DNA of 64,000 nucleotides from DASZIT01 sp963770635 (GTDB lineage Bacteria > Actinomycetota > Acidimicrobiia > Acidimicrobiales > RAAP-2): assembly GCA_963770635.1 (NCBI GenBank), contig CAVYQI010000007.1, forward strand, positions 1 to 64,000. Reading direction: 5' to 3'. Shown here piece by piece: positions 35,101 through 50,100 of this stretch. Under the pieces are notes generated by a model. The model was not told the origin of the DNA. It saw only the letters and a list, made by a program, of their open reading frames with translations, and ran no database searches. Numbering within the stretch: position 1 is the first letter of the stretch; the number at the start of each line of letters is the position of its first letter. The translations under genes and the position numbers were made by a program.

Positions 35101-38100
35101 TCCGTTCTCGGTCACCGCCGGGACCAGGGCCACGTTGGCCACCGTTCCGGAGGGGACACACGACTTGGCGCCGGTCAGCGTCCACCCGTCCCCGGCCCGC
35201 TCGGCCCGCGCCGCCGGAGCCAGGGGGGAGCCCAGCAGTTCCACTAGGGCGGTGGTCACCACCGTGTCCCCGGTGATCACTCCGGGGAGCCAGCGCTGCC
35301 GCTGGGCATCCGACCCGAACCGGTCGATGGCGGCGGCACCGGTGGCCAGGGTCTCGATCACCGGCACATAGGCGGCGGTGCGGCCGGCCGCCTCCACCAT
35401 CAGCGACGTCTCGATGAAACCGAGGCCAGCACCACCCACATCTTCCGGCAGCGCGATACCCAGCAAACCGGCGGAGGCCAGCTCGGCCCAGAGCTTGCGG
35501 TCGAACCGGTCACCGTCGGAATCGGCCTCGAACTCCCGCAGCCGCTCATGGGTGGACAGATCGGTGAAGATCCGATCGGCCAGCTCCCGGACCGCTTCTT
35601 GCTCTTCATTGAAGGAGAAATCCATGGTTCGTTCCTCAATCCTCTATCGCAGCGACCGGGGCAAGCCCAGGCCGAAGATGGCGATCAGGTCGCGCTGGAT
35701 CTCGTTGGTGCCTCCACCGAAGGTGAGGATGACCAGGCTGCGGGCGTACATCTCCAGCCGTCCGGCCAGCACCGCCTCGGGGGTCCCCCGGGTGAGGTAG
35801 CCGGCTTGGCCGACCACCTCCATCATCAGCTTGAAGGCTTCCATGTAGAACTCGGTGCCGAACACCTTGTTGGTCGAGGCGTCGGCGACGTCCAGGTGCC
35901 CCTGGGTGGCCGTCCACGCCACCTTCCAATTGATCAGCTTGAGGAACTCGAGCTTGGCGTGGATGCGGGCCAGGTGGACCTGGACCCACTCCTGGTCGAT
36001 GACCCGGCGCCCGTCGGCCAACTTCGTAGCCTGGGCCCAGGCCCGGGTGTCGGCGAGGGCCCGTTCGATGATCCCCGGCGAGCACAACGTCACCCGCTCG
36101 TGATTGAGCTGGTTGGTGATCAGGGTCCAGCCGTTGTTCTCGCCCCCCACCAGGTTGGCCGCCGGCACCCGGACGTCGTCGTAGAAGGTGTAGTTAATGT
36201 TGTGCCCGCCCAGCAGCTGCATGGGCACTACCCGAATCCCGGGGGTGTCCATGGGCACGATGAACATCGAGATCCCCTTGTGTTTGGCAACCTCGGGATC
36301 GGTGCGAGTGGCCAGCCAGATGTAGTCGGCTCCTCCCGCCAGCGAGGTGAAGATCTTGGACCCGTTGATGACGTACTCGTCGCCGTCCCGCACCGCCCGG
36401 GTCTGGAGGGAGGCCAGGTCGGTCCCGGCGTTGGGCTCGGTGTAGCCGATGCAGAAGTGGATGTCGCCGGCCAGGATCCGGGGGAGGAAGTCGGCCTTCT
36501 GTTCCGGCGTCCCGAAGTCCATGATGGTTGGCCCGACGGTGTTGATCGTGAGCATCGGAACCGGGGCCCCGGCCCGCATCGACTCGTCGAAGAAGATGAA
36601 CTGCTCGATGGCCGAGCGGCCCTGGCCCCCGTACTCCTTGGGCCAGCCGATCCCCAGCCAGCCGTCGTCGGCCATCTGCTTGACCACCCGGCGCATGTCC
36701 GGTCCGATGCCACCACCCACGGCCAACCGCTCTTCCACCTCGGGAGTGAGCAGCTCGGCATAGTAGGCCCGGAGCTCGCGCTGGAGGGCCTGCTGCTCCT
36801 CGGTGTAGCCGATCTCCATCCGGGCCCCCTTTCAGCCGCCTCCCCCACCGGGAAAACGGAACACGTTCTATTCTTGCTGATCCCCGACCCGAACGCCAAC
36901 ACAGCCGGATCACCGATTCGCCTTCGCGGCGTCTTTGGCTGCCAACTCCGGCGAGACGGTATCGTGGCCTCCGCAAAGGGTGCCGGGCCGTCGCCGGCAC
37001 CACTGCCGACGTCCAGTGCGGTCGAGACCGCCACAACCCCAGGAGTTCCCCATGCCCGAAGCCGTCATCGTCGCCACCGGTCGCACCCCGATCGGACGGG
37101 CCGTCAAAGGATCGCTGAAGGACTGCCGGCCCGACGACCTGGCCGCCCTGGTGATCAAGGAGGTGCTGGCCAAGCTCCCCCAGCTCGACCCGCAGACGGT
37201 GGAGGACGTGCTCCTCGGCTGTGGCCAGCCCGGCGGCGAGGCCGGCTACAACGTGGCCCGGGTGGCGGCGCTGATGGCCGGTCTGCCCAACGTGCCCGGA
37301 GTGACGGTCAACCGCTACTGCTCATCCTCGCTCCAGACCATCCGGATGGCGGCCCACGCCATCCGTTCCGGCGAGGGCGACATCTTCGTGGCCGCTGGCG
37401 TAGAGGCGGTCAGCAGCTACCGCCACGGTGCCTCCGACACCGGCCCCCACAACCCCCTCTTCGCCGAAGCCGAGGCCCGCACCGTAGCCCGCACCCCGAA
37501 GGCCGGTGACCCCTGGACGCCGCTCGACGGCCTGCCCGACGTCTACATCGCCATGGGCCAGACCGCGGAGAACGTCGCCGAGTTCAAGAAGGTGAGCCGG
37601 CAAGAGCAGGACGAGTTCGCCCTGGAGTCGCAGCTGCGGGCGGTGGCCTCCCAGGAGTCGGGCTTCTTCGATCGGGAGATCATCCCGGTCACCACTCCGG
37701 ACGGGACGGTGGTGACCAAGGATGACGGGCCCCGCCCGGGCACCACTCTCGAGGGCCTGGCTGGTCTTCAACCCGTGTTCCGCGAGGGTGGCACCGTCAC
37801 CGCCGGCAACGCCTGCCCGCTCAACGATGGCGCCGCCGCGGTCATCGTGATGAGCGACTCCAAGGCACACGAGCTCGGCGTCACCCCGTTGGCCCGGATC
37901 GTGGCCAGCGGTGTGACCGGCCTCAACCCCGAGATCATGGGCCTTGGCCCGATCGACGCCATCCGCCAGACCCTGAAGCGCGCCAACATGACCATCGACG
38001 ACATCGACCTGGTGGAGATCAACGAGGCCTTCGCCGCCCAGGTGGTCCCTTCGGCCCGGGAGCTGGGCATCAGCTACGACAAGCTGAACGTCCACGGCGG

Positions 38101-41100
38101 AGCCATCGCCCTCGGTCATCCCTTCGGCCAGACCGGTGCCCGCATCATGACCACCCTCCTCAACGGCTTGGAGGACGCCGACAAGACTTTCGGCCTCGAG
38201 TCGATGTGCGTGGGCGGGGGCCAGGGCATGGCCATGATCGTCGAACGCCTGTCGTAGCCAGCTGGCTCCACAGCGAAGCGGGCGCGGATACGCGGCGCCG
38301 GACACCGAATATGCGTACGGCTCATGCCATCCCTCAATGGGCCGCCAAGCACAGGTCAGTCGTCTCGGGGTCAGCCGGGCCTTGGTGTTGATTGGCACGT
38401 CCGCTGGCTACGCCCGACCGTGTCAACAGTTGGTGGAATGACTGGGCGTGCGAAGCACTCGACGCCAGGACACCGCTGCCCCTTTGCTACGAGGCGAATG
38501 TCGTCACGTGTGGAGCATGATCCGAGCCGCCTACGCCGTATCTCAGCTTGGATCTTGACTCGATCAAGAAGTGGTATGTCCGGTCGATTCTCAAATACGT
38601 CCACCCTCTACCTCCTCACGACCGTCACCATCGACGGCCACCGCCCGGTCTCCCTGCCGGCCGACACAGTCGACCAGGAGGGCTCAACCCGTCGGCACCG
38701 CTCCGACGATGTTGGTGACATGGACACCAAGGCCGGGCAGTGAGCCGAGGAAGGTGGCATCGCCGAAGGCGAACATCCCCCCGTCCCCCCCGATGAGGAG
38801 GTAGCCCTTCCCGTCGGAGCTCGGCACCATCGAGACGATGTTGGCGACATGGACCCCGAGGGCGGGAAGGGACCCGAAGAAGCCGGCGTCACCGAAGCCG
38901 AAGACCCCGCCGTCAGGTCCGGTGAGCCAGTAGCCCCCGCCGTCGGGGGTGGCGGCAATGGCGGCGACCTGTCCGGTGGCGCTCCCGTAGTTGGTGGCGT
39001 CCCCGAAGGCGTAGACGTGGCCGTCGGACCCGACCACCCAGTAGCCCTTGTCGGTGGGGGTGGCGGCGATGCCGACGATATTGCTCACCACGGTGCCGAT
39101 CCCGGGCAGGGATCCCTCATAGGGGGCGTCACCGAATGCGAACACCCCGCCGTCTCTGCCCACCAGGAAGTAGCCCTGGTCATCCTGGGTGGGGACGATG
39201 CCCACAATGTCGCCCAGGTGGACGCCGGTACCGGGCAGGGATCCCTCGAAAGGGGCGTCACCGAAGGCGAACACCCCGCCGTCGGATCCGACCAGGAAGT
39301 AGCCCAGGTCGTCGGAAGTTGTGACCAGCCCGACGACGTTGGTGACGTGAACCCCGAGGCCGGGGAGGGAACCGAAGAACCCGCTGGGGTTCCCGAAGAC
39401 GAAGACCCCACCATCGGATCCGACCAGGTCATAGCCACCCGCCGTGGTCGGCGGGGGTGGCGTCGGGGTCGGTGTGGGGGTCGGGGTCGGGGTTGGGGTC
39501 GGCGGGGTGACCTTGTTGACCGTGAGGGTGACCGAGTTGGTCGAAGCCGAGCTGGCAAAGTTGTTGTCGGCGGTGACGAAGTTGGCGGTGATCACATAGG
39601 TTCCGGCGGGGAGGGTCGCCGAGGTCTGACAGCTCGAGGTCGTGGCCGGCAGCGTGAAGGAGCACAACACCAGGGATCCGGAGATGAAGGTGACCGATCC
39701 GGTCGCGGCGGAGGGCAGCCCGGGATCGCCCAACGTGGCGGTTTGCCCAAAGTTGATACTGGCCGCCGTCGAGCCGTTGACGGAGATAGTGAAACTCGTG
39801 GGTGTCGGTGTTCCCCCACCCCCACCCCCACCACCGCCCGAGGTGACAATCAGGGTGAAGGTCTGGGTGGCATTGGTGCCCACCCCGTTGGAGGCGGTGA
39901 TGGTGAAATTGTAGGTGCCGGCGACCGGGGTGGCTCCGGCCAGGGTGGCGGCGCCGTTGCCGTTGTCGGTAAAGGTGACCCCGCCGCCACCCAGCCCGGT
40001 CTGGCCGACGCCGGTGGTGGCGGTGAGGGTCGGGATCGGGGACCCGGTGGTGGTTACCGTGAAGGTCCCGGCACTGCCGGCGGCGAAGGTGGTGGCGTTG
40101 GCGCTGGTGATGGCCGGGGGGGAGTCCACCGTGATGCTGTAGCTCTGGGTGGTCGTTGCCCCGACGGCGTCTGTGGCGGTGACGGTGAAGGTTTCGGTCC
40201 CGGTCGCGGTCGGGGTCCCGCTCAGCGCCAGCATCCCGGTGCCGGAGGCGGGGATGCTGAGGCCGGGGATGGCATTGTTGATATTCGAGACCACCAAGTC
40301 GACTGGGGCTGTCCCGCCCGAGGCCGTGATGGTCTGGTTGTAAGGGGTATTTATGGTGGTGCCCGGAAGGGTGGTCGGTGACAGCAGGACCGCCGGCGCC
40401 ACCGTGATGCTGTAGCTCTGGGTGGTCGTTGCCCCGACGGCGTCTGTGGCGGTGACGGTGAAGGTTTCGGTCCCGGTCGCGGTCGGGGTCCCGCTCAGCG
40501 CCAGCATCCCGGTGCCGGAGGCGGGGATGCTGAGGCCGGGGATGGCATTGTTGATATTCGAGACCACCAAGTCGACTGGGGCTGTCCCGCCCGAGGCCGT
40601 GATGGTCTGGTTGTAAGGGGTATTTATGGTGGTGCCCGGAAAGGTGGTCGGTGACAGCAGGACCGCCGGCGCCACCGTGATGCTGTAGCTCTGGGTGGTC
40701 GTTGCCCCGACGGCGTCTGTGGCGGTGACGGTGAAGGTTTCGGTCCCGGTCGCGGTCGGGGTCCCGCTCAGCGCCAGCATCCCGGTGCCGGAGGCGGGGA
40801 TGCTGATGCCGGGGATGGCATTGTTGATATTCGAGACCACCAAGTCGACTGGGGCTGTCCCGCCCGAGGCCGTGATGGTCTGGTTGTAAGGGGTATTTAT
40901 GGTGGTGCCCGGAAGGGTGGTCGGTGACAGCAGGACCGCCGGCGCCACCGTGATGCTGTAGCTCTGGGTGGTCGTTGCCCCGACGGCGTCTGTGGCGGTG
41001 ACGGTGAAGGTTTCGGTCCCGGTCGCGGTCGGGGTCCCGCTCAGCGCCAGCATCCCGGTGCCGGAGGCGGGGATGCTGAGGCCGGGGATGGCATTGTTGA

Positions 41101-44100
41101 TATTCGAGACCACCAAGTCGACTGGGGCTGTCCCGCCCGAGGCCGTGATGGTCTGGTTGTAAGGGGTATTTATGGTGGTGCCCGGAAGGGTGGTCGGTGA
41201 CAGCAGGACCGCCGGCGCCACCGTGATGCTGTAGCTCTGGGTGGTCGTTGCCCCGACGGCGTCTGTGGCGGTGACGGTGAAGGTTTCGGTCCCGGTCGCG
41301 GTCGGGGTCCCGCTCAGCGCCAGCATCCCGGTGCCGGAGGCGGGGATGCTGAGGCCGGGGATGGCATTGTTGATATTCGAGACCACCAAGTCGACTGGGG
41401 CTGTCCCGCCCGAGGCCGTGATGGTCTGGTTGTAAGGGGTATTTATGGTGGTGCCCGGAAGGGTGGTCGGTGACAGCAGGACCGCCGGCGCCACCGTGAG
41501 CGTGTGGGTGGCATCGGAGCTGCCTGTGAAGTCTGCCCCGGGGTTGTAGACGGCGTCGATGGTGTAGGTCCCAGCGGGGGTGCCTGCGGGCACCGTGTAG
41601 CTGACACTCGCATCACCGGCACTCACCGTTCCCGAGGTGGTGGAAGCTCCGATCATCGTCATGCCCTGTTCGAGCGTGAAGGTGACAGTCCCCTCGTTCA
41701 CGCTCCCCGCCGAGGTGACCGTTGCACTGAGCGTGACGCTCTGGGACGACGGGGAGAAGGTGGCCGTGGTGTTCGCGGCTGTAGTGGTGGTGGTCCCGGC
41801 GACCGTCTCTGTACCGATGCAGGTGGCGGACCCCTGGTTGTTCGACCGGTCGCCAGAGTAGGAGGCGTACCACGAGTATGTGCCCGGAGTGGTGATTGAC
41901 ACCGAGGAAGAACGCGCCGACGCTCCCGTCGGTCACGTTGCCTGAGCTGGCCGACATGTACACGCTGCCCGTGCACCCGCTGCCGGAGTAGATGTTGTAG
42001 GTGACGGTCCCTCCGGCGCTGCCCACGTTGTCGCCCAAGAGGCTCGCCGTGGCGCTGACGGCGGTGCCGGGTGAGACCGTGATGAACGTCCCGGACTCGG
42101 AGGTGCTCGTCAGTGAGCCGGAGAGGGCAGTCGGGGTCCCCAGGGAACCGTTCTCGACCTCCCAGATATAACGGCCCTGCACGGGCGAGTCCGAGGCGGG
42201 GACGCTAACGGGCGTGTCGCTGTTCAAGTCGTTGTAGATGAGGCCAGTCGAGCTGTTCGAATCGATGAAGGCGCCGTTCGTCTGTGAGCCCGGCAGCTCG
42301 TAACTCTTCGTGCCCGTCGCGTTCGAGAAGCCGACGACCGCCGCATCGGCATCGAGCGTGCTCTGGCAGATGGGAGCGGAGGTGGTGCCGTCGCTGGCCT
42401 GCCCAGCGTCCCACTGGATCTGGTCGTAGTTGTACTCGATCTGGAAGTCGCCGGTGCCCAGGTCGGGGCGGTCGATGAGGATCACTTCGAAGGCATCCGT
42501 GACCGACGACGACGACGACGAGTCCTGGTAGCAGTCGACGTAGGGCCACTCGGCTACGAAGACGGGATGCCCGTCGAGGGTGCTCTCGCCGTACTGGACC
42601 GTGTTGCCGTAGAGGGTGTTGACGTCGGCGAAGTACGGGGCGACGATGTCCATGCCGACGTTGCCGATTCCGGACGGCGTGTACGACGACAAGGGCCCGG
42701 CGAAGGTGAGGTCACCGTTGGCGTTCACGTACACGGAGGTGTAGGGGGTGCCGAAGTAGTCCATCGTGAAGCCGAGGGGTGTCTGCGGACTGCTGCCGTC
42801 GTCGGTCGGGCCGAGGTCCATCAAGCCCCCGAAAGAAATAAACGCGCTTCCCGGAGAGGCAGCCGCCGGCGGCGACATCACGGCCTGACCCGCCAGGAGC
42901 GCTAAGAGTCCCAACCCGCCAACGAGGGGGATGACCACCCACCGCCTTGGCGACCATACCCGACGAATCCAGCCCCTCGCTTGGCCTTTTAGAGCAGCCG
43001 ACATCGTGGACTCCTCTCTGGATGGGCCAACAGCAGCGGGCCGTACGATGAAGCCTAACTGATCGGTTGCAAAACGTCCGGCGCCCGTCGCGGCTGGCGC
43101 AATCTGGTATTCCCAAAGACTGAGCTATCGACGAAGGAACGAATTTGGGTGTCGTCCGACGAAGACGATGGCTCTTCGCCGCTGATCTGCATTCGCTCAA
43201 CGGGATTTCAGAATGGGGGACCCGCGGTTTCATGGGGACAGATTGATCCGTCTGCACTGACCCTGGAACTCAGTAAGGGATCCGAAACCCGAGCAGACCG
43301 ACGGACCGGGTGCCAGCCCGCGTCCGCTGATTGCACGGTCTCCTAGTCGGCGATCTCCTCGATGGCATACTCCGGGCAGTTGGCCATGGCCAGCCGGGCC
43401 TTGTCCTCGAGGGCCTCGGGCACCGCCCCGTCCCCGATGACCGACGATTGCCCATAGTCATCCACGTCGAACAGTTCGGGGGCGAGCGCGTAACAGCGGG
43501 CGTGACCCTGGCACTTGTCGGGATCCACCCGGATCTTCAACCGAACACCACCGGCAGGATGCGGGGGCCCCTCACCTGGCCACCGGCCCAGGTCACCTCG
43601 GCCGGGTCGGCGAGGTGGAACTCGGGGATCCGGGCCAACCACTCCTCGAGGGCGATCCGCAGCTCCATCCGGGCGAGATTGGAGCCGGCGCAGCGGTGGA
43701 TGCCGGAGCCGAAGGCCACGTGACGGTTGAGGGCCCTGTCCAGCACCACCCGATCGGCGTCGTCGAACGCCTCCGGGTCGCGGTTGGCGGCGGGGAAGTT
43801 CATCAGCACCTTCTCCCCCGCCTTCATCGGGCACCCCTCGAACTCGATGTCTTTCGCCACCATCCGAGCCATGGTCACCGGCGAGTAGGCCCGCAGCAGT
43901 TCCTCGACAGCCAACGGCATCAGCGAGGGCTCGGCCACCAGGCGGGCCCGGTCGTCGGGGTGGGTGGCCATATGCCACAGCGAGGATCCGATGGCGCTCC
44001 AGGTGGTGTCCACGCCGGCGATCAGCACCAGGGCGGCCATGCCGAGGACCACGCTCTCCTCGAGCGGCTTCCCCTCGACCTCGGTGTGCAGCAACTCGCT

Positions 44101-47100
44101 GAGCAGGTCGTCACCCGGCTCGGTGCGCCGCTTCTCCACCTGTTCGATGAAGAAGGTGAGGAGGCCCTCGACGCCGCGGGCCCGCCGCTCGGCGTCGTCG
44201 GCAAACTCGAGCACGTCGCGCACCCAGCCGGTGAAGGTGTCGGCCAGTTCGGTCGGCACGCCGAGGATCCGGGAGATCACCCGGGCCGGGATCTGCTGGG
44301 CATAGTCCGCCGCCGCATCGGCGTGGCCATCGGCCAGGAACCCATCGATGAGACCAACGCACAACTGGCGGGTGAGTTCCTCGTACCCTTCGACCCGGTT
44401 GTGGGAGAACCACGGGAGCAAAATCCGCCGGGTCCAGGTATGGAGGGGCGGGTCGGCGGAGATGGGTGGGAGTCCGTAGAGCAGGACCGGATCCTCGGGC
44501 TCCTCGCCGTCGAAGGGGATGACCCCCACCTCCAGCGAACTGAAGTGTTCGACATCGTGGGCCAGGGCGACGACGTCGTCGTACCGGGTGGGAAGCCAGG
44601 TGCTCCCCCGGCGGTCGGTGTGGGCCACCGGGCAGGTGGTGCGCAATTTGTCCCAGATGGAGAAGGGATCGGCGATGTAGCCGGCATCGAGAACGTCGAA
44701 GTCGATATCCCATCCGTGTACGGCTTCCGTGCGTGCCATAGCTGCGACGCTACCGGACCCCGGCTCCGATGGGTGGCCAAGCCGATGTGTCCCTACCCGA
44801 GCGCCGCGGCCCGACCGTGCTCCTTGAACTGGTCACGGAGGTCAGCGACCTGGGCCGCACCCAGGGGCTCGTAGGGCCCATTCCGCACCGGTTGCCAGAA
44901 CACCGGGTCCGATGTCTCCCACCTGTCGCTCCGCAGCGACTGCTTCTGCACCTTGTTCGAAGCGGTGAGGGGCATCTCCGGCACGATCCGCACGAACCGG
45001 GGCATCCACTTGGTCCCGAGGTCGGGCTGGGCGACGAGGAAACCATGGAACCCGGCCGGATCGAAGGTCGAACCCGGCTCGAGTTCCATCGACACCATCA
45101 CCTGGTCGCCGGTGCGGGCGTCGGGGACCGGGTAGACGGCCACCATCACCGCGGTCGGATAGCGAGAGAGGATCCGCTCGATGGGAGCAGCAGCGAAGTT
45201 CTCGCTGTCCACGCGGAGCCAGTCCCCGCCCCGACCGGCGAAGTAGAACCATCCGTCCCTGTCCCGGTAACCGAGGTCGCCACTCCAGTACCATCCGTGC
45301 CGGATCCGCTCGGCTTCGGCCTCGGCGTTGTTGTAGTAGCCCTCGAACGACCCGGCTGCGTTCCGTCCCACGATCTCCCCGATGGCCTCGTGGCCGTTGA
45401 GCAGCCCGCCCTCGGCGTCGAAGCGGGCCGGCGGGCACTCGCGGCGGGTGACGGGGTCGACAACCGCCACATCGCTTCCGGGGCGCGGCATTCCGATGGA
45501 ATTGGCCGGTGCCCCCGCCGGCTTCTCGGTATTGATGGCGCCTTCGCTCGAGCCATAGTTCTCCAGCAGCTCACAGCCGAACCGGCGGGTGAACGTCTCC
45601 ATGTCCCGAGCCGACGCCTCGGTCCCGAAGCCCAGCCGCAGCGGATTGTCGGCGTCGTCGGCGGCTTCGGGGGTGGCCAACACGTAGGCCAACGATCGAC
45701 CCACATAGTTGAAGAACGAAGCCCCGAACCTTCGCACATCGGGAAGGAAACCGGTAGCGGAGAACTTTCTGGCCATAGCCATGGTCGCCCCCCGCCCGAG
45801 GACCGGAGCCCAGTTGGCCATCAACGCGTTTCCGTGGAACAGCGGCATCGACTGGTAGGTGACCGTGTCCCGGGAGATACCGAACTTGTCCGGAGTCGTC
45901 GTGGCGATGGCGGCCAAACGCCTCTGGCTGCAGACCACCGCCTTGGGCGCCCCGGTGGAGCCGGAGGTGAACAGCAGCAACAGGCGGTCGGCGGGGTGGA
46001 TCTCGATATCGGGAAGCCCGGCGCCGCCGTGAGCGGTCACCGATTCGGCGTACGAAGCACTGTCGATCAATAATGTCCGGCCGGGCGCGACGCCGGTGTC
46101 AAGTCCCTCGAGGAGCGGGGCGTGGTCGGCATCCGTGATGATCATCTGACAGTCGGTATGGCGGATGTCGTGGGCCAACTCGTCCCCGCGGCGGGTGGGA
46201 TTGATACCGACGGTGGTGGCCCCGGCCAGCGCCGATCCGGCGATCCAAAACAGGAACTCGGGAAGGTTGTCGAGGAGGATGCCGATGTGGAAGGGTCCCT
46301 CCGTTCGGAGGCCGAGGGCCATCTGAGCCCGCCGGCTGCCGGCGTCGACGAACTCGGCCCACGAGTAGCGCTCGTCCTCGAAGAGCAGCGCCGGATGGCT
46401 GTCATCCGCCCGGCTCAGCAGGAGCCCGGCGACGGTGTCTTCGCTCATTCCCCTTTGTTACCAGGGTTCGGCCTCGCCGCTCGGCGTCGACCTCAGATGG
46501 TCAGGCCGCCGTCCACCGACAGCACCGCCCCGGTGGTGTACGACGACTCGTCCGAGGCCAGGAAGGCGACCGACCCGGCCATCTCGGCCGGAGTGGAGAA
46601 CCCCAGCGGCGACATGATCCTTTTGAGCTCGCTGAAGTCGCCCCCTTCGGGAAGCTCGAACTTCCCGACCAACGGGGTGTCCACCCCCCCGGGGGCGATC
46701 ACGTTCACCCGCACCCCTCGGCTCAGGTACTCGGCGGCCAGGGCCTTGGAGAACATGAGCACCCCGGCCTTGGAGGCGCAGTAGGCGGCCGAGTAGGCCT
46801 GGCCCATCAGTCCGGCATTGGACGCCACGTTGACAATGCACCCGCCGTGCTCGAGGAGGTGGGGAAGGGTGGCCTTGCAGACCAGGAACGTACCGGTCAG
46901 GTTGACCGCGATGATCTTGTCCCAGCGGTCGAGGGGCATGTCGACGGTATTGAAGAACCCGCCGATGCCGGCCACATTGCACACCACCGTAGGTGGCCCG
47001 AACGCGTCGACCGTCGCCGCCACCGCCGCGATCACCGATTCCTCCGAGGTCACGTCGCAGGTGATGGCGGCTGACTGACCGCCGGCGGCGGCGATCTCCT

Positions 47101-50100
47101 CCACCGTCGACTTCAAACCCTCCTCGGCGATGTCGAGCGCGGCCACCGCCGCTCCCTCGGCGGCCAGGCGCTGCGCCACCGCTTGGCCGATGCCCGAGCC
47201 CGCCCCGGTGACGACCGCCACCTTGCCGGTGAAGCGATGACCGACGAAGCCGCTGATGGCGGCGTTGGCGGCATCGTGTTCGCGGCCGCCCTGGCCCAGC
47301 GTGACTCGTTTAATCGGGCTCATGTCGTGCTCCTTGTTCTCGAAGACGGCGCGAACTCTTCACGCAGTTTGTGTTTGAGAATCTTCCCGGCCGGATTCCG
47401 CGGCACCGCTGGAACCAGTTCGAGTTGTTCGGGGATGGCCTGGACTCGCAGGCTCCTCTCCTTCAGGAAGGACACCATGTCGTCCAACGAGAAGCTCTGG
47501 CCCTCCTTGACCGCCACCACCGCGCAGGCCCGCTCCCCCGTCTTGGCGTCGGGCAGGCCGATGATGGCCACGTCGGCCACCGCCGGATGGGAGTAGAGCA
47601 GGTCCTCCACTTCCTTGGCCGAGATGTTCTCGCCGTTGCGGATGATGATGTCCTTCAACCGTCCGGTGATGGTGACGTATCCGTCGGCGTCGACGATCCC
47701 GAGGTCACCACTCCGGAAGAACCCCTCATCGTCGAAAGCATCGGCGTCGAGGGAAGGATCGAGGTAGCCGGTGATCACCTGGGGTCCCTTCACCCGGATC
47801 TCGCCTTCCACGCCGGCGGGAGCAACGTTCCCATCGAGGTCCACCACCTTGAGGGTGACCCCGGGGGTGGCGGGACCTTCGGTGTCGGCCAACTTCTGAT
47901 CCGGATCGAAGGTCCGGGCCATGACCACGATCGGGGCCTCGGTGAGCCCGTAGCCCGAGACGATGCCGATGCCGCCGATCTCGGACTTCAGGTCGTAGTG
48001 GAGTTGGGGGGGCTTGGGGGCGCCGCCGCCGGGAAAGGAACGGACCCGGGGGAAGATCGATTCCTTGCCGGCCGCCCGTTGGGCGGTCAGGTAGGCCAGG
48101 TGGAACGGGGTGCCGGAGCCGGCCACCGTGACTCCGTTGGCGGCCAGGAAGGACGGCGTCGCCGTCGGGTCGAACGCCTCGGTGACCAGCAGGGTGCAGC
48201 CGGTGAACATGGCCGCCATCAACCAGGCGATGCCACCGATGTGGGTGAACGGGAACACCAGCGCGGAGACGTCGTTGGCGTTCATGTCGAGGCATTCGGC
48301 CATGGCCAGGGCCGAGGCCATCACCGTGAGGTCGGTGTGCTGGGCGCCCTTGGGGTCGGCGGTGGTTCCCGAGGTATAGAACAGCCACCGGATGGGCGCG
48401 TCGGCGGCGAACTCCGGCAACGGTCGCACCGGGGGAAGATCGGTCGGGTCGCCCTCCGGCAACGATCGGTCGGCTACCAGCACCCGCATCTCCGGTCGTT
48501 CTGCCGCCAGCTCACCGGCCATGGCGGCGAAGTCGAAACCCCGGTAGACGGTGGGAACCACCAGCAGTGACGCTTCGCTCTGCTCGGTGATGAACCCGAC
48601 CTCCCGGCTCCGGTAGATGGGGATGAGCGGGTTCTGTCGGGCCCCCAACCGGGCCAGGGCGCCCACCAACACCAGGGATTCGATCCAGGTGGGAAGCTCC
48701 CAGCTCACCGACGTGCCCTCGCCCACCGAGAAGTCGGTCCACAGACCCGCGGCCGCCACCAAGCAGGCTCGGCGGTACTCGCCGTAGGTGATCTGGCGTC
48801 CGGTGTCCTCCCGGGCCAGGACCGCATCCGGCGTCCGGGCCGAGCGGCGCTCGATCAGTTCCCACAGCGACGCCGCACCCACCCATCCCCGACCCGTGGT
48901 CCGTTCCGCCAGCTCTTCGATGAAGTCGGTCATGGGTCCTCCGTCCCGAGCCGGTGCGCGTGGGTGTGGGTGTCGAGAGCGTACAGAATTAGGTCAGAAG
49001 TCGTGGGCTCGGCCTTCAGCTTTCCGACCACAACTGATCGGTATAGGTGTCGGTCCCGGGAATCGTCCCGATAAACGGGGAAGCCCACAGCAGCCGGCCC
49101 AAACCCGAAGACTCCAACGCCTCCCCCTGGCCGGCGAAGACCTGGCCCCACGAGTCGCCGGGCGTGTCGTCGAGGAACCACAGCAGCAGCAGACGCCGGT
49201 CGGCCGCCGCATCCCTGGGCACGTCACCGGGCGCGTCGGCCAGGAGGGGGAGCGGGGAGAACGCCAGCACAGTGGCCGCCGGCGACCCCGGGAGGACCGA
49301 AGGGAGATAGACGTCCCGGTACCAGGCGCCCAACTCGGCCGGCTCCACCCCGTCGACCGGCTCGGCGAACACCGACACCATGCCGGCAAACCGGTGGTCG
49401 AGGGTCAACTCGGCGGGAACCCCGTCGCTGTCACGACGCTGCTCCCACTCGAACCGGTAGAGACCGGTGTGGATGTGGTCGCGCTGGTCGAACATCCGCC
49501 CGGCGGCATGGAGCACGTTGACCTGGTCCACGGCCCACCGGTTCCACTCGGCGTGATGGCCGTCGAGCACGTAGTAGATACCCAGGTAGGTACCGATCTG
49601 GGGGTCAGCGGTGATCGGCGACGCGCCCTCGGGCAGCCGCAACTCCTTCAGGTCGGAGGTGGCCACGAAGCGGGCGCCGGAGAAGTTGTAGGCGCCGATC
49701 TGACATCCGGCGTAGAAGTGATCCCGCTCGTACCAGCGGTTGTAGGTCACCTCATGCCCCTTGTGGGGCTCGACCAGCGTGTAGAGCATGGTGCCCAACC
49801 GGATCGGGTCGTCGGTGACCCCGCCGGTGGCAGGTACGGAGCGGTCGGTCATGGATTCCTCGCTGTGGTTGTGGTTTGCAGATGATGGTTGCCGCCGGCC
49901 GCCTCGGCCGCCGGTCCGGCCAGGGCCGGCTTGTCCACCTTCATCATCGAGGTGACCGGCAGGGAGCCGACCACGACCAGCCGGTCGGGCGACTTGTAAT
50001 CGGCCAGCGAGCCTGCCGCCCAGGACCGGAGGTCGGCCAAGGACACCTCCGACTCGGGGTCCGGCACCACGAAGGCCACCCCGATCTCGCCGAGCACGGG